A stretch of 64,000 nt of DNA from JBBQFI01 sp038321775. Lineage in GTDB: Bacteria > Verrucomicrobiota > Verrucomicrobiia > Chthoniobacterales > UBA10450. A program made the position numbers and the translations under genes. Within the stretch, counting starts at the first letter, position 1. Each line of letters starts with the position of its first letter. Shown here in pieces: positions 33,901 through 42,993 of this stretch. The DNA lies in assembly GCA_038321775.1 (NCBI GenBank), contig JBBQFI010000008.1, positions 128,002-192,001 of the forward strand. The letters run 5' to 3'. The notes below the pieces were generated by a model. That model was not told where the DNA came from. It saw nothing but the letters and a program-made list of their open reading frames with translations, and did no database searches.

Positions 33901-34374
33901 CTAAATCGCGCTCGGCTTTGTCGTTGGACGATTGCGCACAAACATCCAGCAAATTAACAATCCAACGATCGCGCCCATGGTATCGATCATCACATCGTGC
34001 GCTGTCGCGGTCCGGCTCGGAATGAACGATTGATGGAATTCATCCGTCGCCGCATAAGTCATCGCGCCGACGAGCGTCAACATCGCCGGTTTCCAAAAAC
34101 TCCGGCGAACGGAGAGCCAGTGATGACGGAGCGCGCGCCAGAGTAAGGTCGCGAGGATAGCGTATTCAGTCACGTGTCCGGCCTTGCGCACGAGAAACTG
34201 AATCAGGGCCAGCGTTTGAAAAGAGATGTGGGGATCGAGCCAGAGTAAGAACGGCATGAGGAAGCGCGATGTGTGCGCGCCCGAGAGTAAATCGGTCGAG
34301 CCGGCGAAAATCAGACACATCCATGCTATCGCTGCCATCCAATCAAAGACGATTCGAGAAACCGTTGTGTTCAA
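33901..34374 (-). CDS. VanZ-like family membrane protein
   Basis: 157 residues with about four helices and the VanZ pattern: a short loop after helix 1, VRKAGHVTEYAILATLLWRAL (about 61-81), ATDEFHQSFIPSRTATAHDVMIDTMGAIVG (about 107-137). VanZ was named for low-level teicoplanin resistance in enterococci; most relatives have no known role. The stop immediately follows tRNA-Ile on the opposite strand. Confidence 0.82.
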   Translation of the reverse strand: MNTTVSRIVFDWMAAIAWMCLIFAGSTDLLSGAHTSRFLMPFLLWLDPHISFQTLALIQFLVRKAGHVTEYAILATLLWRALRHHWLSVRRSFWKPAMLTLVGAMTYAATDEFHQSFIPSRTATAHDVMIDTMGAIVGLLICWMFVRNRPTTKPSAI

Positions 34375-34466
34375 ACATTGTTACGTTATGAGCCCGCCCT
34401 CTTCGCACAACCTGACGCATTGCAAACGAGACTGGCTCTCCTAGTTTGCACTGCAATATTCGCGCC

Positions 34467-35420
34467 ATGTCGTCGCTAAAACTTTCCGACCCGCTCACTT
34501 TTGTTCCGATCTTTATGGAACGCGTCTGGGGCGGACGACGTCTCGAGGAAGTTTACGGAAAAGAATTACCGGCAAACGCGCGCATCGGTGAGTCGTGGGA
34601 AATTGTCGATCGTCCGGAAGCGCAAAGCGTCGTCCGCGATGGGGCATTGCATGGTAAGACACTGCATGAGCTGTGGCAAAACTATCGCCAGGAAATTTTT
34701 GGGGACGTAACCGACACGCCGCGTTTTCCTCTCCTCATCAAGTTGCTCGATGCGCGGGAAAAACTTTCGGTCCAGGTCCATCCGCCTAACGAGTTAGCGG
34801 TGGAACTCGGCGGCGAAGCCAAAACTGAATTTTGGTATATTGCCCGGGCCGATCCGGGAGCGAAACTTTTTGTCGGCCTGCGCGCAGGATCGTCGCGCGA
34901 AAAATTTGAGGCTGCTTTGCACGCAGGTCAGGTCGCGGAACACGTCCATTGCATTTCTGTTCAAACCGATGACGCAATGTTTTTGCCCAGTGGGCGTGTG
35001 CACGCAATCGGCGGCGGCAATCTTATTATCGAAATTCAGGAGAACAGCGACACCACGTATCGCGTTTTCGATTGGAACCGCGCCGGCAGCACCGGCAAAT
35101 CGAGAAAACTGCATGTCGAAGAATCGCTCCGCTGCATCGATTTTAACGATTTCGAACCGGCCCTGACCAAACCAAAAGGGGAATCACTCGTTAGTCACGC
35201 AATCTTCGCCGTGCAGAAATGGAAGCTGGATACGCAACGGTCCGCGACAACGCAGGGCGAATTTGCCGTCATCTGTTGTCTTTCCGGCCAGGTTCAGTGC
35301 GGCAATGCGCGATTGAATCCCGGGGAATTTTTTCTTCTGCCAAGTTCGTTAGGCGACAGCAAGCTTCGACCGGGAACATCCGGAACCGAACTACTTCGGA
35401 CGACGATTCCGCGCGCCTGA
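34467..35420 (+). CDS. manA: Class I mannose-6-phosphate isomerase
   Basis: 317 residues from the ATG at 34467 (MSSLKLSDPLTFVPIFMERVWGG); a TTG seven codons earlier is a weaker alternative. The zinc site is represented by VQVHPPNE (about 100-107), the glutamate in KTEFWY, and PSGRVHAIGGG. It interconverts fructose-6-P and mannose-6-P. Two TCGTTAGGC words are present, one read as Pro-Asn-Glu right after the zinc-binding His. Confidence 0.9.
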   Translation: MSSLKLSDPLTFVPIFMERVWGGRRLEEVYGKELPANARIGESWEIVDRPEAQSVVRDGALHGKTLHELWQNYRQEIFGDVTDTPRFPLLIKLLDAREKLSVQVHPPNELAVELGGEAKTEFWYIARADPGAKLFVGLRAGSSREKFEAALHAGQVAEHVHCISVQTDDAMFLPSGRVHAIGGGNLIIEIQENSDTTYRVFDWNRAGSTGKSRKLHVEESLRCIDFNDFEPALTKPKGESLVSHAIFAVQKWKLDTQRSATTQGEFAVICCLSGQVQCGNARLNPGEFFLLPSSLGDSKLRPGTSGTELLRTTIPRA

Positions 35421-35424
35421 TGCG

Positions 35425-35880
35425 TCAGGCGTGAAGGCCGGCCGGCCGTGAGCGCGGAATCAAAATCCGCTCGACTCCTTCAATCTTCCAATTCTGATCT
35501 TCGGCCACGAGGCTGTAGAGAAAAGCGCGCGCGCTGCCATCGCCGGCAAAGAAAAAGACCTGCACGAATGCCGTTCCTTTTTCCACGCGAACAAAACCAA
35601 ATTCCACACGCTGCCTTTGCGTCATCTCGGAATAGTTGCGACGAATCATGTTCTCAAATTGCGGGAGCGAGAACTTTTGCTGCACAACACTCGATGCGTT
35701 GCGATAAGCCCGCGGAAAATCAGCCGCGCGAAAAGCGGCCAGTTGGCTGTTCACCACCGAATAAACATCGCGCGGAGGCGGCGTCGGTGCACGCTGCGCC
35801 ACTTCGTGCGTCACAATCATCGCCGCCGCGCAGAGCGAAAAGAAAAAGACCAGGAGAAAAGATTTGGCGAAGCGCGTCAC
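35425..35880 (-). CDS. DUF4864-like exported protein
   Basis: 151 residues with a hydrophobic N-terminal segment (about 6-24) acting as signal peptide or anchor. The body resembles DUF4864: VNSQLAAFRAADFPRAYRNASSVVQQKF and later VFFFAGDGSARAFLYSLV. It probably folds like the NTF2/cystatin-type proteins. It overlaps the DUF971 gene by 4 bp. The function is unknown. Confidence 0.65.
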   Translation of the reverse strand: MTRFAKSFLLVFFFSLCAAAMIVTHEVAQRAPTPPPRDVYSVVNSQLAAFRAADFPRAYRNASSVVQQKFSLPQFENMIRRNYSEMTQRQRVEFGFVRVEKGTAFVQVFFFAGDGSARAFLYSLVAEDQNWKIEGVERILIPRSRPAGLHA

Positions 35881-36194
35881 GGAGTGTGATGAGCGGCTGC
35901 TTCCAAACGCCGCAAATATTGAAAACTGTAAAGCCCGGTGCTGTGTCCGTCGCCCCAGCGCGGCTGCAAAGCGTAGCCACCAACGATTTGAAATCCCGCC
36001 AGCATAAAACTTTCTTCTGTGAAGCTAACTTCGGGCCGCACGACGTTTCCCAGAACATCCGGCTCGCCGCCACACGCCGCGCACGGACAGGCCCGCCGCA
36101 AAAGTTCCAAGCCAAAATACGACTCAGTCCCGTCGCTCCATTGAATGGCGAGTTCGTCGCCGATCAACTGCACATTCTTCGCTTCGAGTCGCAT
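35877..36194 (-). CDS. DUF971 domain protein
   Basis: 105 residues from the ATG at 36194, which starts MRLEAKNVQLIGDELAIQWSDG, the DUF971 opening. The RRACPCAACGG segment (about 33-43) has the characteristic cysteines, and WGDGHSTGLYSFQYLR ends the domain. DUF971 domains are also found in gamma-butyrobetaine hydroxylase-like and Mrp-associated proteins, where they are thought to be linked to Fe-S handling. The role here is open. It is coupled to the DUF4864 gene. Confidence 0.85.
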   Translation of the reverse strand: MRLEAKNVQLIGDELAIQWSDGTESYFGLELLRRACPCAACGGEPDVLGNVVRPEVSFTEESFMLAGFQIVGGYALQPRWGDGHSTGLYSFQYLRRLEAAAHHTP

Positions 36195-36228
36195 CGTTTG
36201 GAACTCTAACTGACGGCCTGACTGAAAA

Positions 36229-36951
36229 TCAATCGTCGAGGTTTTGCGATGCGCGCAAGCGCAGTGGCGTGCGCTGACCAAAAATCGCGGTGCCGACGCG
36301 GACCATGGTCGCTCCTTCTTCAATCGCGACGGCGAAATCGTGGCTCATCCCCATGGAAAGTTGCGGCAGGCGAACGCCGAATCGTTCCTGCATTTGATCG
36401 CGCAATTCGCGCAGAGCGATGAAATATTTCCGCGACGGTTCTGCTTCCTCTGCGAAAGGTGGAATCGTCATTAGCCCTTCGACGGTGATTCTGCCTAACG
36501 AATTGATTTGCTCCAACTGCGCGCAAACCTGGTCGGGCGTAAATCCGATCTTGCTCCCCTCGCCCGCCACATTCACCTCCAGCAACACACGCGGATGGAA
36601 TCCATCTTCGTCCGCGATGCGGTTCATGTTTTCTGTAAGTGCGAGCGAATCGACGCTGTGAAAAAGTTCGAAGAGCGGCAGCGCTTGTCGCACCTTGTTC
36701 TTTTGCAACCGGCCAATGAAATGCCAGCGCGTACCAGATGGCAGCAACGGAATTTTCGTGCGCGCTTCCTGGACACGACTCTCGCCAAAAATTTCCTGCC
36801 CGGCATCAAACGCCGCGCGCACCTTTTCCGCTTCGTGAGTTTTAGAAACCGCGATCAGAGCAACCTCATCGGGTGTTCGATTCGATTTCTTTGCGGCTTC
36901 AAAAATTTTTGCACGTACCTGCTCCAGATTGTGAGCGATGTCCGTTGTCAT
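36229..36951 (-). CDS. yggS: YggS/PROSC family PLP-binding protein
   Basis: 240 residues from the ATG at 36951. The PLP lysine is in VALIAVSKTH (about 36), with FGESRVQEA, WHFIGRLQKNKVR, LLEVNVAGEGSKIGF, LSMGMSHDFAVAIEEGATMVRVGTAIFG. These proteins carry PLP and maintain vitamin B6 balance; no catalysis is established. It overlaps the lipase maturation factor gene by 4 bp. Confidence 0.93.
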   Translation of the reverse strand: MTTDIAHNLEQVRAKIFEAAKKSNRTPDEVALIAVSKTHEAEKVRAAFDAGQEIFGESRVQEARTKIPLLPSGTRWHFIGRLQKNKVRQALPLFELFHSVDSLALTENMNRIADEDGFHPRVLLEVNVAGEGSKIGFTPDQVCAQLEQINSLGRITVEGLMTIPPFAEEAEPSRKYFIALRELRDQMQERFGVRLPQLSMGMSHDFAVAIEEGATMVRVGTAIFGQRTPLRLRASQNLDD

Positions 36952-38486
36952 GGTTTTTCGATCCATCCTGCTCTGCGTAGCAGTCCGATCAGTTGAGAAT
37001 TGTCGGCGGACAACGGTGGAAGCCAAATTTGTTTCTCGTCCCGCTCCCACCAGAGTCTTTTAGCGTTTTCCGGTCGCGCAAACTTATATCGATACCAAAC
37101 CGCCCGAATATAGCGCGGAGGTTTGTCGGGAAATGGATTGTTCGCAAAAAGGCTGAGCGTGCCGGGATCGTTGTGCAGCAGCTTCCAGATCAGATTGAGC
37201 GTCCATGGATACTCGTTAGGCGTTCCCATGGCCGCGAACCACATCTGCCAATCGAGATGCAATTGATACGGCGCGATCTGCGGCGGCCTTTGGTCGAGCG
37301 CGACCGGCAATCCCTTGTAAAGATACGGCTTCCACGTCGCAGTTTCGTCGGGAAAATAGGAATCGGTTCCTTCGAAAACGATATTGAACCGCTCCTGCCC
37401 CACGGCGCCAAATGCTCCGTACGTATTCACCAAATCGAGCGGATCGAATGAGGTATTCATAATCTGGTGCGCAGAAAAAACGTTCAGCAACGGCTGAATG
37501 CTGAGCACCGCGACGAGCGCGGCGATGGCCCACGCTGTTCGCTGCATCGTTCGCGAAATTTTCGCTGTTGCTTGCGCCTGCTTCGCACGTCGTGTTAATG
37601 CGCGCGGCAATATTTTTGCCCAAACACGATCGTCGAAACACGCCAGCGCCGGGACGATTGTGATCCAGTTTAAGAACGAGAGATTGCCGCTGAAGATGAT
37701 GACGATTTGAAACGCGATGATGATGGAACCAGCAACGTAACGCGCGACGCGCGGCCAAAAGACAAACCACGGTGCCGCCAATTCCGCGATGTGGTTGAAC
37801 AAGGTGCCGAAACGCAAAACACCGCGTGGCAAAAAATGGAACCAGCGGCTCAGTCCGTTCGGAATTGGTTGCGTTTCGAAATAATAATTAAGCGCAGTCA
37901 GATTGCGCCAGCTGGCGTCGCCGCGAATTTTGATCAGACCCGCACCGAGCATGATGCGGAAAGTCAGCGCGCGAAATAACCAGAAGATAACAAGCGGCGG
38001 CGCGCGTCGCGGAAAAGGTCGCGCATCCATTAAGGGGCAGAGAAAAATCGCGAGGAATCCGGTTTCGAGGAGCTGAACTTCCCAACCATAAGAATACCAA
38101 TCCTGACCAACGTGTACGATCGACATGTAAAGAAACCAAAGAAGGCCGAGCAGAATTGCATTCGCGTAACCGGCAGCGACGACGCACGACAATCCGAAGC
38201 CGATCCATGCGACAAGGACGAGCGCAGTGTCCGAATGATTAAACCAAAAGAGTGACGGCAGCCGCAAGAAACCGGCGGACGTAGAACCGAGCGCGTCATG
38301 CACATGCTCGATAAACAAGGGCAACGGCAACAAACCGTGTTGGCCGATCAAAGGAATGAGTTGATTTGCCGCGACCAGAAAAGCGACCGCGTAAACGAAT
38401 CCGAGCAGACGCAAAATGACGAAGCGCGTCAGCCAGTAAGTGCTCTCGGATTCGCCCAATAAGTTTCGCAATCGCTCCGATTGCAT
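36948..38486 (-). CDS. Lipase maturation factor (LMF1-like) family membrane protein
   Basis: 512 residues, with about nine hydrophobic helices to about residue 300 and a soluble C-terminal domain. LMF hallmarks are QDWYSYGWEVQLLETGFLAIF, SWRNLTALNYYFETQPIPN, and YRYKFA near the C terminus. In vertebrates LMF1 assists folding of lipases in the ER. Bacterial relatives are common in Verrucomicrobiota and Actinobacteria; their clients are unknown. It precedes yggS with a 4-bp overlap. Confidence 0.85.
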   Translation of the reverse strand: MQSERLRNLLGESESTYWLTRFVILRLLGFVYAVAFLVAANQLIPLIGQHGLLPLPLFIEHVHDALGSTSAGFLRLPSLFWFNHSDTALVLVAWIGFGLSCVVAAGYANAILLGLLWFLYMSIVHVGQDWYSYGWEVQLLETGFLAIFLCPLMDARPFPRRAPPLVIFWLFRALTFRIMLGAGLIKIRGDASWRNLTALNYYFETQPIPNGLSRWFHFLPRGVLRFGTLFNHIAELAAPWFVFWPRVARYVAGSIIIAFQIVIIFSGNLSFLNWITIVPALACFDDRVWAKILPRALTRRAKQAQATAKISRTMQRTAWAIAALVAVLSIQPLLNVFSAHQIMNTSFDPLDLVNTYGAFGAVGQERFNIVFEGTDSYFPDETATWKPYLYKGLPVALDQRPPQIAPYQLHLDWQMWFAAMGTPNEYPWTLNLIWKLLHNDPGTLSLFANNPFPDKPPRYIRAVWYRYKFARPENAKRLWWERDEKQIWLPPLSADNSQLIGLLRRAGWIEKP

Positions 38487-38573
38487 GGAGGCAATCGTCT
38501 CCTTTCAGAACAAAAATTCAACGCACGAAGTTGCCGCATTGACCGGCGCTTCCAATCTGGTTAGTTGCGCGCG

Positions 38574-39566
38574 GTGAAAATATCTCCCCAGGGAAAAGCA
38601 AAACGTTGCGCGTCTATTGCGATCATATGCGTGATTTTGACAACGCCGCGGTGCGACGCCGCAGTCGCGCTCAACGCGCTTGGACAATTCCTTGCGACAC
38701 ATGGCTACGGCGGCGCGCAGCTTGTGCATGTCGGAAATTTCTTTCGTGTCCCGATTAATTCCAACGGCAACGTCGGAGATCTGATTGTCGATACCGGGGC
38801 TCCTCACTCTCTCATTTTTCGCGCGAGCGTGAAAAGGTTGGGATTGACCGAAACTAAAACAAAAGAGTTCATCGGAGGCGCTTTCGGGAAGGGACGTGAA
38901 TATTTTGGCGTCGCCACCATTCAATCCCTCACGATGGGAAACTGCACTCTGCTGAATCTGCCGGTAGCCGTGGCTCCGGGTGATTCCGAGAATGGAATGT
39001 TTCGCCAATATGGCAGCTCGGACGGTCTTCTCGGACTAAGCGAAATGGTAAAGTATGGCGCTGTTCTTGATCTCGCGAACCGTCTCTTATTCGTTAGGCC
39101 GAGTGGCCCGAGCAAGGCGGTCGCGATCGCAACAGACTCCATCCTCGTTAGGCAAGGTTACACCGCGGTCGATCTCAAGATCGCGGGCGCTCATCTTAGC
39201 GTGCCTGCCGATGTGAACGGCTGGCCTTGTCATCTTCTCGTCGATACCGGCGCGTTTCTGACGTCGATCGATCGGGACGCGGCCTCGAAAGCGCACATCG
39301 GCGGCTCCCGTACCGAATGGGTCGCAGAAGGCATTGGGAAATCGAGCGGCCGAGTCATGGCTGCGACATTTCCAACCCTTCGCCTTGGCGGTTACGAGAT
39401 CAGAAACGTCAGCGCCGCCGTGGTTGCCTTCGATCGGGAAATGCTCGGTCGCGGGACTGATAACGAAATGGCCGGGCTGCTTGGCGCGGAATATCTCAGT
39501 CTCAATTCCGCCGTTTTCGATTTCAACTCTGGAACCCTCTACCTGAAACCGAAAACGACTCGTTAG
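38574..39566 (+). CDS. Retropepsin-like aspartyl protease, two-domain
   Basis: 330 residues from the GTG at 38574, with a signal peptide (about 1-28). Two aspartyl-protease-like lobes are present, each with a D-T-G: LIVDTGAPHSLIF (about 64-76) and LLVDTGAFLTSID (about 222-234). Hydrophobic glycines follow each, as in the gag-asp/retropepsin family. It could be an exported peptidase. The TAG stop lies in a TCGTTAGGC word and two further copies occur in the gene. It is divergent from the LMF gene. Confidence 0.78.
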   Translation: MKISPQGKAKRCASIAIICVILTTPRCDAAVALNALGQFLATHGYGGAQLVHVGNFFRVPINSNGNVGDLIVDTGAPHSLIFRASVKRLGLTETKTKEFIGGAFGKGREYFGVATIQSLTMGNCTLLNLPVAVAPGDSENGMFRQYGSSDGLLGLSEMVKYGAVLDLANRLLFVRPSGPSKAVAIATDSILVRQGYTAVDLKIAGAHLSVPADVNGWPCHLLVDTGAFLTSIDRDAASKAHIGGSRTEWVAEGIGKSSGRVMAATFPTLRLGGYEIRNVSAAVVAFDREMLGRGTDNEMAGLLGAEYLSLNSAVFDFNSGTLYLKPKTTR

Positions 39567-39572
39567 GCGAAA

Positions 39573-40367
39573 TCAGAATGGCGATTTCACGACGCCGCCG
39601 TCCACGCGCAGAGCTGCGCCATTGGTCGCGGAAGAGAGTGGACTGCAGAGGAACGCCACGATCGGCGCAACTTCATCCGGCCGGGCAAAACGTTTGAGCA
39701 ACGAAGTGGGTCGCGCGGTCTTGAAGAATTCCTTTTCGAATTCGTCGCGACTTTGATTGTTCTCTTTCGCGAGCGATTCGACGAAATCCTTCACGCCTTC
39801 CGACGCGGTGGGCCCAGGCAAAACAGCATTCACAGTCACACCCGTCCCGGCACAAGTTTCCGCCAGACCGCGCGCGATCGCGATCTGGGCCGTCTTCGTC
39901 ATGCCATAGTGAATCATCTCCGCCGGAATCTGCAGACCGGACTCGCTCGAAATGAAAATGATTCGCCCCCAATCCCGCTCTTTCATTTTCGGCAGATACG
40001 CGCGGCTCAGGCGCACACCGCTCATCACATTCGTTTCGAAAAAACGCATCCAATCTTCATCGCTGATTTTCTCGAATGGCTTCGGTTCGAAAATGCCGAG
40101 ATTGTTTACGAGAATTTCCGTTTCCGGAATTTCCTTGAGAAAATGCTCCACGCCCTCGCGTTTGCTCAGATCCGCTGCGACACCGCGCACCTTTCCCTTC
40201 GCGCCTGCCTTTTGAATTCGCGCGATCGCCGCCGACACACTTTTGTCCGAACGACCGTTCACGACTACGTTCGCACCTTCATGCGCGAGCAAAGTCGCGA
40301 TTGCCAAACCAATCCCCGCGGTTGATCCGGTAACGACTGCGGTTTTATGCTCCAGTTGTAAGTCCAT
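39573..40367 (-). CDS. Short-chain dehydrogenase/reductase (SDR)
   Basis: 264 residues from the ATG at 40367. The Rossmann cofactor site is TGSTAGIGLAI (about 13-23), followed by NNLG (about 86), the catalytic Ser with SSESG, and YGMTK (YxxxK). The proton relay is complete, so the enzyme should be active with NAD(P)H; ARG at the end of strand 2 (NGRSDKS) favours NADPH. The substrate is unknown. It is divergent from the methyltransferase gene by 22 bp. Confidence 0.87.
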   Translation of the reverse strand: MDLQLEHKTAVVTGSTAGIGLAIATLLAHEGANVVVNGRSDKSVSAAIARIQKAGAKGKVRGVAADLSKREGVEHFLKEIPETEILVNNLGIFEPKPFEKISDEDWMRFFETNVMSGVRLSRAYLPKMKERDWGRIIFISSESGLQIPAEMIHYGMTKTAQIAIARGLAETCAGTGVTVNAVLPGPTASEGVKDFVESLAKENNQSRDEFEKEFFKTARPTSLLKRFARPDEVAPIVAFLCSPLSSATNGAALRVDGGVVKSPF

Positions 40368-40389
40368 ATCTTTATATCGCTCCGCAAAA

Positions 40390-41142
40390 ATGAATTTCGC
40401 GCGCAAAGTTCAAAAACTCGTCACCGCTGAAGCGCTCGAAAGTCTTTGGGATCACGCTAAACGCTGGACGCATCCGGTTGATTCGCAAAAAATCTTGGAC
40501 GGTATCGATCGCAAAGCGTGGGCAGATTTGCGCGCGCGTTACCCGCACCAACCGGATGCGCCGCGCATCAATCGCTTTTCCGATGTCGATCACTGGCTCA
40601 AAATTAACGTCGAGCGCGCGCAGGATTTGTGGCTCGATCGCACGCCACCACTGCGCGTTCTCGATCTCGGCTGCGGCCCCGGATATTTTCTTTACGTCTG
40701 CAAACAACTCGGTCACGACGGCGTGGGCGTCGACATCGACGAGCAACCGCTCTTCCGCGAAACAACAGCGCTGCTCGGAGTGAAGCGCGTCATCTTCCGA
40801 ATCGAACCACAGATGCCGTTACCCGATCTTGGCGAAAAATTCGATCTCGTGACTGGCCATCGTGTCTGCTTTCAAAAAACTGTGCGCTGGGGCACCGGCC
40901 CCGGTGAATGGCATGAATGGGAATCGTCTGATTGGAAATTTTTCCTCGACGATGTGCGCAAAAATGTTCTGAAACCTGACGGCCGGATTCTTCTCGACTT
41001 CAATCCGCGCGCCGATGGCCGCTCTTTTTTCACGCCGGACTTGCGCGATGTCTTAACGAACGAAGGCGCGCGCATCTTCCGCTCCAAAGCATTGCTCGCA
41101 TCCGATCCAGAAAAGCAACCGCGCTTCAAGTTGTCATCCTGA
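40390..41142 (+). CDS. Class I SAM-dependent methyltransferase
   Basis: 250 residues from the ATG at 40390. Motif I is VLDLGCGPGYFLYVC (about 90-104) with motif II-like VGVDIDEQ. Then FDLVTGHRVCFQ and LKPDGRILLDFNPR. The substrate is not identifiable. Its TGA stop (41140-41142) is inside the GTCATCC arm of the palindromic element at 41133-41212. Confidence 0.83.
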   Translation: MNFARKVQKLVTAEALESLWDHAKRWTHPVDSQKILDGIDRKAWADLRARYPHQPDAPRINRFSDVDHWLKINVERAQDLWLDRTPPLRVLDLGCGPGYFLYVCKQLGHDGVGVDIDEQPLFRETTALLGVKRVIFRIEPQMPLPDLGEKFDLVTGHRVCFQKTVRWGTGPGEWHEWESSDWKFFLDDVRKNVLKPDGRILLDFNPRADGRSFFTPDLRDVLTNEGARIFRSKALLASDPEKQPRFKLSS

Positions 41143-41212
41143 GCGCCAGCGAAGGACCTCACAAAAACGCTGTGGGTTAATCGCGAGGTTCCTCGCTGTG
41201 CTCGGAAATGAC
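41133..41212. repeat. 80-bp imperfect palindrome with GTCAT/ATGAC ends (REP-like)
   Basis: Two 28-nt arms, 41133-41160 and 41185-41212, are imperfect reverse complements separated by 24 nt. Ends are GTCAT and ATGAC. It occupies the whole gap between convergent methyltransferase and sulfotransferase genes and includes the former's stop codon. A related element with the same ends lies at 13980-14072. Confidence 0.65.
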
Positions 41213-41222
41213 AGCGACTCCT

Positions 41223-41978
41223 CTACAGCTTCCAGTCTGAGCAATCCCAATCGAGAAGTTTCTCCAGAGTCGCGATGTCTTTCTCGAATAGTTTGTAAAC
41301 TTCGCTTCGTTCCGCGGCGGTAATTGGGCGCTCGTAACGAATTGGGTTTCTCTCTTTATTCCGAACGTTTCGCAACGGTTCCGCGCCGACGAAGTTGAAG
41401 ATCGCATTCATTGCGCCGGCAAAATCGCTTCGCAGCTCTTCCGACCTAACGACTTTCAACTGCTCGCGTGGAAAATATTTCAACACCCGCCCGATCTGCT
41501 CACCGTAAAGCCCGCGGCCGATATATGAGAACCGGCGCGCCTGCGACGGCGCAGCTTCCTTCTCGCGCTGTTGCTCCGCTCTGACGGCATCGAGAAAATC
41601 CAGTGTGTCGTAGCCACGCTCGCGTTGCATGTTCCAATGGGAGAACGCGCGATCGACCGGGTTTCTCACCAGGACGATGAGCTTAATCTCTTTGCTGTAA
41701 TTCCAGATTCTTTCCATCGTCGGACGCCAATAAAGATAAGCGGGCGTCGATTCACCGGCGATGAAGGCGCGCGACGGCGGATGAAAACTATCGTGCAGGT
41801 CCTGATAGTTAACTCCTTTCGCGAAGCGTTCTTCATCATCGAAGAAATGGAGCTCTTCTTTGTTAGGCAACGCGATCTGCGGATGCTTTTCCAATTGATA
41901 ATGCAGCGCCGTCGTCCCGCATTTCTGCGCACCTGCAACAATGAAATCGAGGCGCTCGACTCTACCGTTCGTGATCAT
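41223..41978 (-). CDS. Sulfotransferase (PAPS-dependent)
   Basis: 251 residues from the ATG at 41978; a start 14 codons earlier overlaps the NAT gene more. The 5'-phosphosulfate loop is VAGAQKCGTTALH (about 14-26), and the 3'-phosphate-binding motif LIVLVRNPVDRAFSHW (about 99-114). The family resembles the heparan-sulfate-type sulfotransferases that modify sugars or lipids at the membrane. It overlaps the arylamine N-acetyltransferase gene by 17 bp, so the two are cotranscribed. A CCTAACGA word is read as Val-Arg. Confidence 0.85.
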   Translation of the reverse strand: MITNGRVERLDFIVAGAQKCGTTALHYQLEKHPQIALPNKEELHFFDDEERFAKGVNYQDLHDSFHPPSRAFIAGESTPAYLYWRPTMERIWNYSKEIKLIVLVRNPVDRAFSHWNMQRERGYDTLDFLDAVRAEQQREKEAAPSQARRFSYIGRGLYGEQIGRVLKYFPREQLKVVRSEELRSDFAGAMNAIFNFVGAEPLRNVRNKERNPIRYERPITAAERSEVYKLFEKDIATLEKLLDWDCSDWKL

Positions 41979-42774
41979 TGCGTGGTTGAAAGCGGGTGCC
42001 TTCGGGAAAATGTAAATCAAAACGCTCGCGCAAAAGGCGCAGCAGCGCGGTATCGCCTTCGATTTTTTCCACGCGAACGCCGGTTGCGTCGACCGTCGTT
42101 AATTCGCTTCCGCGCAAAATAGTTCGGACATTTTCTGTGGGCAACTGCGCCGTGACAGCTTGCACAAACGACGACTGCGGCCAGGTCGAGCAGAAGTGGT
42201 TAGGCGGTTCGTAATCGACCGGTAATTGCGGCTCGAGCGTGAATGAATATTGATCGGCACTGACGGGACACTGTGGGCAGGAGAGAACCCATTCTTCACC
42301 TTCTTGCCGCAATCGGAAACTCCAGATCCCTTGCTTCGATTCCTCGCCGTCGACTAACGCGATCGGTTCGACTAATCCCCAGCCACCGAAACCGACATCG
42401 CACAGCCACGATTTTCCCTTCGCTTCGACTTTCAGTGCCATGTGCGTGCGCGGACGAACTTCACTGGTACCGAATCGCACGCGCGCGGCCAGTCGCGTCA
42501 CCTCGAAGCCGAGCCTTTCGAGCACGGCCGCAAACAGGGCGTTTTGTTCGAAACAATATCCGCCGCGGCGAGCGCGCACCAATTTTGCCTGCAGACTTAC
42601 GATATCGAGTCGAATCGATTTCCCGAGCAGAATGTCGAGGTTCTCGAATGGAATGTGCGTGGCATGCGCGCGATGCAGTTGGCGCAGCGTCTCAGCCGTG
42701 GCGTCACGCTTCCCGGAATAATCGATGCGGGTAAGATAAGCATCGAGATCAAGCGCATCGGCTTCGTTTTTCAT
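41962..42774 (-). CDS. Arylamine N-acetyltransferase (NAT)
   Basis: 270 residues from the ATG at 42774. The catalytic triad is visible: Cys in RRGGYCFEQN (about 71), His in RPRTHMALKV (about 110), and Asp in WLCDVGFGGWG (about 125). It transfers acetyl from acetyl-CoA to arylamines or hydrazines; related enzymes make amide bonds in ansamycin synthesis. The frame continues upstream another 51 codons without family similarity. Confidence 0.9.
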   Translation of the reverse strand: MKNEADALDLDAYLTRIDYSGKRDATAETLRQLHRAHATHIPFENLDILLGKSIRLDIVSLQAKLVRARRGGYCFEQNALFAAVLERLGFEVTRLAARVRFGTSEVRPRTHMALKVEAKGKSWLCDVGFGGWGLVEPIALVDGEESKQGIWSFRLRQEGEEWVLSCPQCPVSADQYSFTLEPQLPVDYEPPNHFCSTWPQSSFVQAVTAQLPTENVRTILRGSELTTVDATGVRVEKIEGDTALLRLLRERFDLHFPEGTRFQPRNDHER

Positions 42775-42825
42775 CGATTGGAACTTGTGCGTGAAGCCGA
42801 AGGCAGGCAACCATCGCGGCGCATC

Positions 42826-42936
42826 ATGCGACGCATATTTATTCGTGCGGCAATTTTGATCGCGATTCTCGCGGCCTTCGCGGCGTTGTGGATTTTTGCC
42901 GGACGAACCCTTCTGACGGTTGGGCAAGCGGCATGA
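42826..42936 (+). CDS. Possible very small membrane protein
   Basis: A 36-codon frame in a 220-bp gap starting ATG at 42826. Arg-rich start (MRRIFIR), one hydrophobic helix (AAILIAILAAFAALWIFAG), short tail. Divergent from the NAT gene. No ribosome-binding site is convincing and there is no family; it could be chance or the remnant of a larger gene. Confidence 0.25.
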   Translation: MRRIFIRAAILIAILAAFAALWIFAGRTLLTVGQAA

Positions 42937-42993
42937 TGACGCACGAAGGCTCGACCGGTTTGATTCGCGAGAACATTATCCCCTAGCGAGTGC

